NCBI GenBank assembly: GCA_003484785.1
Contig: DNAD01000210.1
Span: forward strand, 1 to 5,595
Reading direction: 5' to 3'
Length of the DNA: 5,595 bases
Source of the DNA: Lachnospiraceae bacterium
GTDB taxonomy: Bacteria > Bacillota > Clostridia > Lachnospirales > Lachnospiraceae
Positions 1-4,579 of the stretch are shown here, piece after piece. Numbering within the stretch: position 1 is the stretch's first letter; each line of letters starts with the position of its first letter. The notes beneath the pieces were generated by a model. That model was given only the letters and a program-made list of their open reading frames with translations. It had not been told where the DNA came from and made no database searches. The position numbers were made by a program, and so were the translations under genes.

Positions 1-40
1 AAAGGCTGTGAATAGTAACAGCAAACCCCATCGGTGCATA

Positions 41-46
41 AGGAGG
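41..46 (+). promoter_or_regulatory. Shine-Dalgarno site that sets the start of the response regulator gene
   Basis: A perfect AGGAGG lies 8 bases before the ATG at 55. The reading frame also has a GTG at 34, but that codon sits upstream of the AGGAGG and has no ribosome site of its own in view. The protein from 55 begins with the usual short lead into the first strand of a receiver domain. The ATG at 55 is therefore the better start. Confidence 0.85.
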
Positions 47-54
47 AAATTGAT

Positions 55-801
55 ATGGAGCTTCATAAAGCATTGATAATAGACGATGAAAGGCCCGTAA
101 GAATAGCGATCCAGAAGCTCGGAAGCTGGAGTCACTATAATCTGGAAAAGCCTCTGGAATGCGAGAACGGGGCGGAAGGGCTCAAGCTCATGAGAGAGCT
201 GCATCCCTGTCTGGTATTTGTGGATATGCAGATGCCCGTAATGACGGGAACGGAATTTCTGAAAAAAGCCTGCAATGAATTTAAGGATACCGCATATATC
301 GTCGTAAGCGGCTATGATGATTTTTCATATGCTCAGAGCGCGCTGCGCTACGGAGCCATGGATTATATCCTGAAGCCCGTGGTTGAAACCGAGCTTAACG
401 CTTCGATAGAGTCTGCCATGAAAAAGCTCTTCCCGGATGAGGTATTCGGCATGGAGAGCGAGCCCTCCCTGAGCGCTGAGGAGGTGGTTGAAATGATCAG
501 AGATACGATCGAAAAAAACTACAGCGTAAGCATCCGCATCTCCGACTTTTCCGACAGGTATTATTTCTCAAGAGAATACCTGTCAAAGCTCTTTAAGCAA
601 AAATACGGGCTGGGTATCTACGAATACCTTACCAATGTACGGATGGAACGGGCCAGGGAGCTCCTTTCCACGTCCGATACCAGGATCCGCGATATTTCCC
701 TGAGAGTAGGCTTTGCCGATACCAATTACTTTTCAAAGGCCTTCCGCAACTATACCGGGAAGACTCCCAGCGAGTTCAGAAAAATGAATGACTCTGATTA
801 A
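55..801 (+). CDS. Two-component response regulator, receiver plus AraC-type DNA-binding domain (YesN family)
   Basis: This 248-residue cytoplasmic protein should be phosphorylated by a sensor kinase and then bind DNA to control transcription. The receiver domain covers about residues 5-122. It shows the acidic pair D10-D11, the likely phosphoacceptor D57 in FVDMQMP, the switch Ser at S85 (IVVSGYDD) and the conserved K107 in ILKP. After a short linker, residues about 142-246 form an AraC/XylS domain with two helix-turn-helix units: ISDFSDRYYFSREYLSKLF (about 162-180) and the signature GFADTNYFSKAFR (219-231), followed by TGKTPSEFR. Length and layout match the compact YesN-like regulators of Clostridia, which are commonly encoded next to a YesM-type histidine kinase and often control carbohydrate uptake or use. 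The kinase is not in the window; its gene may end just upstream. The target genes cannot be told from sequence. The start is set by AGGAGG 8 bases upstream. The gene ends 7 bases from the stop of convergent yigZ. Confidence 0.93.
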   Translation: MELHKALIIDDERPVRIAIQKLGSWSHYNLEKPLECENGAEGLKLMRELHPCLVFVDMQMPVMTGTEFLKKACNEFKDTAYIVVSGYDDFSYAQSALRYGAMDYILKPVVETELNASIESAMKKLFPDEVFGMESEPSLSAEEVVEMIRDTIEKNYSVSIRISDFSDRYYFSREYLSKLFKQKYGLGIYEYLTNVRMERARELLSTSDTRIRDISLRVGFADTNYFSKAFRNYTGKTPSEFRKMNDSD

Positions 802-808
802 GGCCCGG

Positions 809-1471
809 TCAAAAACGCTTTATATCCGTGATCACAAGCTCGTCTTCGGCCTTTGCGTACCGGCAGGTCTCCTTCGGCTTAAGCTCCACTCTCCCGCCGC
901 TGGCCTCTGTAACCTTCTGTGAGGAAGCCTTAAGCTCATCCATCGGAAGCAGCAGCTCAAATTCCACCTTTTCCCCGTAGATCGTGTCCTTTATCAGGAA
1001 AGGAGGTGCCTGAAAGATATGGTTCAGTCTTGACAGATCGGGATATTCCAGCTTAACATAGCAGAGCACCCCGTTTATCTTCTCTATGATAACACTGTTA
1101 TCTAACCCGGCCCTGACGGCATCACCATAGGCTCTTATAAGGCCTCCGGTCCCAAGCAGCACTCCTCCGAAGTACCTGGTGACCACCACCGCGGCATTTC
1201 TGACCCCGCTGTTCTTAAGGATCTCAAGCATGGGGCGTCCGGCAGTACCCGAAGGTTCGCCGTCGTCGGAGCATCTGGTGATCTCTCCGTTTTCCCCTGT
1301 CACAAAGGCGGAGCAGTTGTGCCTTGCGTCCCAGTATTTCTTTTTCATCTCGCTTATGAAAGCCTGCGCCTCCTCTTCATTTTCCACCGGTCCGAGGTTT
1401 GCGATAAAGCGTGACTTCTTTTCCTCTATCTCCCCCTGACCGCCTTTATATAAATACCTGATCGTTTCCAT
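809..1471 (-). CDS. yigZ: YigZ/IMPACT family protein (UPF0029, with C-terminal DUF1949-type domain)
   Basis: This 220-residue protein belongs to the YigZ/YvyE family, related to the N-terminal part of eukaryotic IMPACT. The bacterial function is not settled; a link to translation or nucleic acid binding has been proposed from structure and from IMPACT's role with GCN1. Family blocks visible in order are KKSRF (18-22), DARHNCSAF (48-56), SDDGEPSGTAGRPM (68-81), VVVTRYFGG (95-103) and LGTGGLIRAYGDAV (106-119). Residues about 137-205 fit the small ferredoxin-like second domain. Length is slightly above the usual 200-217. The ATG at 1471 is preceded, on its strand, by AGGGTGAG (1485-1478) with a 6-base gap, and it places KKSRF at the usual distance from the N-terminus. 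No signal peptide or membrane segment is seen. It is divergent from the pbp gene across a 313-base gap and tail-to-tail with the response regulator, so it is probably transcribed alone. Confidence 0.93.
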   Translation of the reverse strand: METIRYLYKGGQGEIEEKKSRFIANLGPVENEEEAQAFISEMKKKYWDARHNCSAFVTGENGEITRCSDDGEPSGTAGRPMLEILKNSGVRNAAVVVTRYFGGVLLGTGGLIRAYGDAVRAGLDNSVIIEKINGVLCYVKLEYPDLSRLNHIFQAPPFLIKDTIYGEKVEFELLLPMDELKASSQKVTEASGGRVELKPKETCRYAKAEDELVITDIKRF

Positions 1472-1533
1472 AGCTTGCTCACCCTGCCGGCCCGTTAATT
1501 TTCATTTGCTTCGTTTCCCGCGCCGGATTTTGG

Positions 1534-1545
1534 CCGATCAATCGG
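1534..1545. promoter_or_regulatory. Short dyad CCGAT-CA-ATCGG in the yigZ leader
   Basis: Perfect 5-base arms surround a 2-base centre, and a second weaker dyad, GGAA-TAT-TTCC (1544-1554), overlaps its right end. If yigZ is transcribed from the candidate -10 at 1584-1579, both lie in the yigZ leader just after the transcription start, where an operator could act. A 2-base centre is too tight for a good RNA loop, so a DNA site is more likely. Dyads this short also arise by chance, and no regulator family is recognised. Confidence 0.25.
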
Positions 1546-1578
1546 AATATTTCCTTTCATGATCCGTGCGCATCTTTA

Positions 1579-1607
1579 ATTATAGTGAACGAATTTATTT
1601 ATTCCGT
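1579..1607 (-). promoter_or_regulatory. Possible yigZ promoter (weak)
   Basis: On the minus strand a perfect TATAAT lies at 1584-1579, about 108 bases before the yigZ start codon. At 17 bases upstream the hexamer is ACGGAA, a poor -35, and there is no TG extension before the -10. The -10 and its AT-rich setting support a promoter, but the missing -35 keeps the call weak. Confidence 0.3.
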
Positions 1608-1631
1608 GTACCATAATTCACACAATGTTCT

Positions 1632-1660
1632 TTGTATTATCACAAAGTATTTGATATACT
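1632..1660 (+). promoter_or_regulatory. Likely pbp promoter with extended -10
   Basis: A -35-like TTGTAT (1632-1637) is followed after 17 bases by TATACT (1655-1660), which is one base from the consensus -10. The bases TG at 1652-1653 give the extended -10 pattern TGn-TATACT, which can make up for the poor -35. Transcription would start near 1667 and leave a leader of about 118 bases before the pbp start codon. A perfect TATAAT nearby (1665-1670) lacks a usable -35 and a TG, and is judged the weaker option. Confidence 0.5.
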
Positions 1661-1674
1661 AAAGTATAATGCAA

Positions 1675-1686
1675 CTGTGAACACAG
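1675..1686. promoter_or_regulatory. Perfect dyad CTGTG-AA-CACAG just after the pbp promoter
   Basis: Five-base arms with a 2-base centre lie about 8-20 bases after the predicted transcription start, a position where a dimeric repressor would block transcription. The left arm also takes part in an alternative inverted repeat, AACTGT (1673-1678) with ACAGTT (1690-1695), which could form an RNA hairpin with an 11-base loop. No named regulator family is recognised from the sequence. Confidence 0.35.
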
Positions 1687-1692
1687 CGAACA

Positions 1693-1709
1693 GTTACATT
1701 GTGGTTACG
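1693..1709 (-). promoter_or_regulatory. WalR-box-like pair of hexamers in the pbp leader
   Basis: Read on the minus strand, CGTAAC (1709-1704), five bases, then TGTAAC (1698-1693) fit the WalR (YycF) consensus TGTWAH-N5-TGTWAH at 11 of 12 positions with correct spacing. A third TGTAAC lies on the plus strand at 1734-1739. WalRK is known to control cell-wall metabolism genes in Bacillota, which suits a PBP gene. A site after the predicted start would suggest repression. The consensus is short and degenerate, and whether this organism has WalR is unknown, so this is an inference. Confidence 0.3.
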
Positions 1710-1724
1710 GTGCCGAGGGCGCCG
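1708..1724 (+). promoter_or_regulatory. Compact GC-rich hairpin in the pbp leader
   Basis: CGGTGCC pairs with GGCGCCG over 7 base pairs (one G-U) around a GAG loop. It is flanked by GTTACA (1693-1698) or GTTAC (1704-1708), either of which can pair with TGTAAC/GTAAC (1734-1739) to enclose it in a longer stem. No T-tract follows directly: only TTTT at 1731-1734, seven bases after the stem. It is therefore a poor intrinsic terminator and more likely a structured part of the leader. It does not match a riboswitch class that I can recognise. Confidence 0.45.
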
Positions 1725-1743
1725 CATGGGTTTTGTAACAGAC

Positions 1744-1766
1744 ATCATAGCATGATTTGATATCAT
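1744..1766 (+). promoter_or_regulatory. Two mutually exclusive small hairpins just before the pbp ribosome site
   Basis: The central ATGAT (1752-1756) can pair leftward with ATCAT (1744-1748) across AGC, or rightward with ATCAT (1762-1766) across TTGAT. The second choice ends 6 bases before the Shine-Dalgarno site. The arms are only 5 bases and AT-rich, so the stems are weak on their own. A DNA-binding role for the inner palindrome TGATATCA (1758-1765) is another reading. Confidence 0.25.
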
Positions 1767-1772
1767 CGTCAA

Positions 1773-1778
1773 AAGGAG
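1773..1778 (+). promoter_or_regulatory. Shine-Dalgarno site of the pbp gene
   Basis: AAGGAG ends 6 bases before the ATG at 1785. No other in-frame start with a comparable site lies nearby, and the start gives a normal basic N-terminus before the membrane segment. Confidence 0.8.
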
Positions 1779-1784
1779 AACAGG

Positions 1785-4469
1785 ATGAATTACGGAAGAA
1801 GAGGAGTTGTGAAGCGTAAACGGTCGTTGAAATCCTTCGGCCCGAAATTCAGCAACTTTTTTGCGATAACTGCCTTCAAGGTCGTGATCCTTGCCGTTAT
1901 AGTGGCCGGATGCTGCGGGATATGCGCCGCGGTAGGCGCCTTCATGGGGGTCATAGCCTCGGCTCCCGACGTATCAAACGTAAACGTTGCCCCGGCAGGC
2001 TTTTCCACCACCGTATACGACAGCGAAGGGCACCAGCTGACCAAGCTGATCGCCGAAAACTCCAACAGGATCTACGTTACTCTGGATAAGATCCCCGAGC
2101 ATACACAGAATGCCTTCATCGCCATCGAGGACGAGCGTTTTCGTGAGCATAACGGAATAGATATACAGGGTATCTTCCGTGCCGGCGTAAAGGCCATTAC
2201 CTCCGGTGATCTTTCCCAGGGAGCTTCCACCATCACCCAGCAGCTGCTGAAGAATAACGTATTTACAAGCTGGACCTCCGAGTCCTCCATAACCGAGAAG
2301 TTCAAGCGTAAGTTCCAGGAGCAGTACTGCGCGGTCCAGCTGGAAAAATACATGGATAAGGATACTATCCTGGAGAACTATTTAAATACCATTAACCTCG
2401 GGCAGGGAACCCTTGGGGTTCAGGCAGCCTCAAACAGATATTTCGGCAAGCCCGTATCCTCCCTTTCGATCTCGGAATCCGCGGTCATCGCAAGCATAAC
2501 CCAGAACCCCTCCAGATGGAACCCCATCTCCCATCCGGATAATAATGCCCTGAGAAGGGAAACGGTCCTTAAAAAGATGCGGGATCAGGGCTTTATCACC
2601 GAGACCGAATTTGAGGAGGCCATGGCCGACGACGTATACGACCGTATCAAGAAGGTGGATGAGACCACCGAAAGGGAGACCATATACTCCTACTTTGTGG
2701 ACGAGCTCACGGAGCAGGTTATAAACGACCTTCAGGAGGTCAAGGGATATTCCTATACGCAGGCCTATAACGCTCTCTACAGCGGCGGTCTTTCAATTTT
2801 CACCACCCAGGATCCTGCCATCCAGAAGATCTGTGATGAGGAATTTGCCAATCCCGAGAATTATCCCGAGAATACCAAACTCTATCTGAGCTGCCAGCTC
2901 ACCTATACGGACGAGAACGGGGATCCGGTCAATTTCAGCAACAGAGGCTATGAAAAAAAAGCTTCCGACATGATCTTCTCCTCCGAGGAGGAGGCTATGG
3001 CAAAGGTCGAGGAATACAAGGCAATGCAGGAGGAAAAGGGCTATACCTATGTAGCGGAGACGATCTCCTTAACTCCCCAGCCTCAGGCTTCCGTCACCAT
3101 AATCGAGCAGTCCACGGGTAAGGTACTGGCTCTGGTGGGAGGAAGAGGAGACAAAAAGGCAAGCCTTACCTTAAACCGCGCAACGGATACGAAGAGGCAG
3201 CCCGGTTCCTGCTTCAAAGTGCTGGCAGCCTACGCTCCCGCCCTTGATTCCGCCGGAAAGACTCTGGCCTCCACCCAGGTCGACGAGCCCTACAATTACT
3301 CAAACGGAAGGCCCGTCAATAACTGGTACAGCGGCTATAAGGGAGTGTGTACCTACAGATACGGTATTGAGCAGTCCTTAAACATAGTTGCCGTAAAGAC
3401 TCTTACGGAGATAACCCCCCAGCTCGGGTATGATTATCTTCTCAACTTCGGCTTCAGCACCCTCGTCAAGAAAAGGACTGAGGCCAATGGAACAGTCACC
3501 TCGGACGTGACCCAGGCTCTTGCCCTTGGAGGAGTTACGGACGGCGTTACCAACCTTGAGCTTACCAACGCTTTTGCCACCATAGCAAACGGCGGGACCT
3601 ATACCAAGCCGCTCTTCTATACCAAGATCATGGATCACGACGGCAACATTCTCCTTGAAAATACCGCAAAAACAAGGCGCGTGATCAAGGAGACAACGGC
3701 CTATCTTCTGACAGACGCAATGAAGGACGTTGTTACCAAGGGAACCGGCGCAAGGGTTAACTTCGGAAATATGGCCATCGCCGGTAAGACAGGAACCACC
3801 TCCAGCAACGTGGACGTATGGTTTGCGGGCTACACCCCCTACTATACCTCGGCGGTATGGGCCGGCTACGACAACAATATCCATATGACGGGTAATGAGA
3901 CCAACACCGCAAAGACCATCTGGCGCGCGATAATGTCAAGGATCCACGAAAATCTTGAATACAGGGATTTTGAAAAACCCGAAGGGATAGTTACCGCTAC
4001 CGTGTGCTCCCTTTCAGGCCTTCCCTACAACGGAACCTGCGGAGGAGGTTCTCATTCCGAGATCTTCGATAAGGCAACTCTGCCGGATACCTACTGTAAC
4101 GGCACCCAGCATCCTCACTCCTCTTCGGTGGTTGACCCGACCAATGCCATAGGCACCGTAGGCTTCGTATGCGCCGCAACCGGTCTCAGGGCCGCAACAG
4201 GCTGTCCCTATGCGGTTGCCGGAATTGTGATCTCAAATGACTACTGCGATCACGGTATAGCGCCCTCGACCGATGTTGCCGAGGGAGACGCTGCCGCCCC
4301 TGTTACCATAGATCCCAGCGCCGCCGATGCCGCTGCAGCCCAGGCTGCCGCCGCGGCCGCCGCTCAGGCTGCCGCCGCCCAGGCCGCCGCACAGCTGGCT
4401 GCCGCCCAGGCCGCTCAGCAGGCGGCCCTCCAACAGTCTCTGGCTGCCATGGGCGCCACCGGCCAATAG
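1785..4469 (+). CDS. Bifunctional class A penicillin-binding protein (PBP1A-like), glycosyltransferase and transpeptidase
   Basis: This 894-residue membrane-anchored enzyme polymerises lipid II glycan strands and cross-links their peptides outside the cell membrane. A basic cytoplasmic start (RRGVVKRKRSLK) leads into one membrane helix at about 25-58. The GT51 domain (about 78-280) shows IEDERF with likely catalytic E115, QGASTITQQL (145-154), and the ENYLNTINLG block (197-206). A linker (about 290-435) contains a charged stretch. The transpeptidase domain (about 436-725) has S475-C-F-K478 (active serine and lysine), S531-L-N533 and K668-T-G670. After it, residues 741-821 carry six cysteines, starting with CSLSGLPYNGTC. 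The protein ends in an acidic spacer and an Ala/Gln-rich tail (847-889). The overall plan matches B. subtilis ponA/pbpF-type and clostridial PBPs; all catalytic motifs are intact. It stands alone, with its own leader and a strong terminator 11 bases past the stop. Leader dyads and a WalR-like box hint at envelope-linked control. Confidence 0.95.
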   Translation: MNYGRRGVVKRKRSLKSFGPKFSNFFAITAFKVVILAVIVAGCCGICAAVGAFMGVIASAPDVSNVNVAPAGFSTTVYDSEGHQLTKLIAENSNRIYVTLDKIPEHTQNAFIAIEDERFREHNGIDIQGIFRAGVKAITSGDLSQGASTITQQLLKNNVFTSWTSESSITEKFKRKFQEQYCAVQLEKYMDKDTILENYLNTINLGQGTLGVQAASNRYFGKPVSSLSISESAVIASITQNPSRWNPISHPDNNALRRETVLKKMRDQGFITETEFEEAMADDVYDRIKKVDETTERETIYSYFVDELTEQVINDLQEVKGYSYTQAYNALYSGGLSIFTTQDPAIQKICDEEFANPENYPENTKLYLSCQLTYTDENGDPVNFSNRGYEKKASDMIFSSEEEAMAKVEEYKAMQEEKGYTYVAETISLTPQPQASVTIIEQSTGKVLALVGGRGDKKASLTLNRATDTKRQPGSCFKVLAAYAPALDSAGKTLASTQVDEPYNYSNGRPVNNWYSGYKGVCTYRYGIEQSLNIVAVKTLTEITPQLGYDYLLNFGFSTLVKKRTEANGTVTSDVTQALALGGVTDGVTNLELTNAFATIANGGTYTKPLFYTKIMDHDGNILLENTAKTRRVIKETTAYLLTDAMKDVVTKGTGARVNFGNMAIAGKTGTTSSNVDVWFAGYTPYYTSAVWAGYDNNIHMTGNETNTAKTIWRAIMSRIHENLEYRDFEKPEGIVTATVCSLSGLPYNGTCGGGSHSEIFDKATLPDTYCNGTQHPHSSSVVDPTNAIGTVGFVCAATGLRAATGCPYAVAGIVISNDYCDHGIAPSTDVAEGDAAAPVTIDPSAADAAAAQAAAAAAAQAAAAQAAAQLAAAQAAQQAALQQSLAAMGATGQ
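4341..4427 (+). repeat. Imperfect GC-rich coding repeats for the Ala/Gln tail of the PBP
   Basis: In-frame units begin with CAG (Gln) followed by Ala codons. CAGGCTGCCGCC occurs identically at 4341-4352 and 4365-4376. Variants follow at 4380-4391, 4392-4406, 4407-4415 and 4416-4427. The intervals between Gln residues are irregular (8, 5, 4, 5, 3), so this is a degenerate tract and not a strict tandem array. It encodes an extended, probably helical or flexible end of the PBP and could vary in length between strains by replication slippage. Confidence 0.7.
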
Positions 4470-4480
4470 TAAACAGTAAT

Positions 4481-4519
4481 AAAAAGGCTTTCACGGTTCG
4501 ATTCGTGAAAGCCTTTTTT
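4481..4519. terminator. Strong intrinsic terminator, likely bidirectional, between pbp and htpG
   Basis: AAAAAGGCTTTCACG (4481-4495) pairs perfectly with CGTGAAAGCCTTTTT (4504-4518) over 15 base pairs around an 8-base loop (4496-4503). The plus-strand transcript ends in six T. The matching A-run on the left makes a T-run on the other strand, so the same hairpin can end htpG transcripts arriving from the right. It begins 11 bases after the pbp stop and lies about 60 bases beyond the htpG stop, as expected for two convergent genes sharing one terminator. Confidence 0.93.
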
Positions 4520-4543
4520 ATCAGCTTCTTTACGGCAGGGCCC

Positions 4544-4576
4544 GGCCACTTACCATGGCCTTACATTTACTGTAAG
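4544..4576 (-). other. Small competing hairpins after the htpG stop
   Basis: Just past the htpG stop, CTTACA (4560-4565) and TGTAAG (4571-4576) form a 6-bp stem with a 5-base loop; on the minus strand it can grow to 8 bp with one bulged G. A neighbouring GGCCA (4544-4548) and TGGCC (4556-4560) form a 5-bp stem that shares base 4560, so the two compete slightly. No T-run follows either, so termination is left to the larger hairpin at 4481-4519. They may protect the htpG 3' end, or be chance. Confidence 0.3.
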
Positions 4577-4579
4577 CCG

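Larger units (their letters stand above)
1472..1784. other. Divergent intergenic control region between yigZ and the pbp gene
   Basis: This 313-base stretch separates two divergently read genes and holds no convincing small gene on either strand. It is clearly AT-richer than the flanking genes in its middle part (about 1570-1670), as expected for promoters. The right half carries an extended -10 promoter, a dyad, a compact GC-rich hairpin and a second set of dyads just before the pbp ribosome site. The left half carries a weak candidate -10 for yigZ and a short dyad. Each element is listed separately. Confidence 0.85.

Noticed and set aside
1..15. Possible 3' end of an upstream gene (AAA GGC TGT GAA TAG, or a TGA at 9-11 in another frame).
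   Set aside because: Only a few codons are visible and two frames have stops there, so no product or frame can be supported.
34..54. Earlier GTG start for the response regulator, adding seven residues.
   Set aside because: The GTG lies before the perfect AGGAGG that serves the ATG at 55, and the extra residues are not part of the receiver fold.
1179..1439. Open frame on the plus strand opposite yigZ.
   Set aside because: It overlaps the most conserved YigZ blocks on the other strand and has no support of its own.
1665..1670. Perfect TATAAT as the pbp -10.
   Set aside because: The hexamer 17 bases upstream is ACAAAG and there is no TG extension; the overlapping TATACT at 1655-1660 has better context.
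1708..1734. Intrinsic terminator or attenuator in the pbp leader.
   Set aside because: The stem is followed by GCATGGG before only four T residues, which is not a working terminator arrangement.
1690..1740. Known riboswitch, such as the c-di-AMP ydaO class that precedes some cell-wall genes.
   Set aside because: The conserved segments of that class are not visible and the region is too short. The fold is reported only as unassigned structure.
3378..3884. Long open frame on the minus strand inside the pbp gene.
   Set aside because: It lies wholly opposite the transpeptidase region with its SxN and KTG motifs, has no ribosome site that I can see, and reads as no known family.
4341..4427. Tandem repeat as a CRISPR or mobile element signature.
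   Set aside because: The units are in frame with the PBP, encode only Ala and Gln, and lack spacers or terminal repeats.
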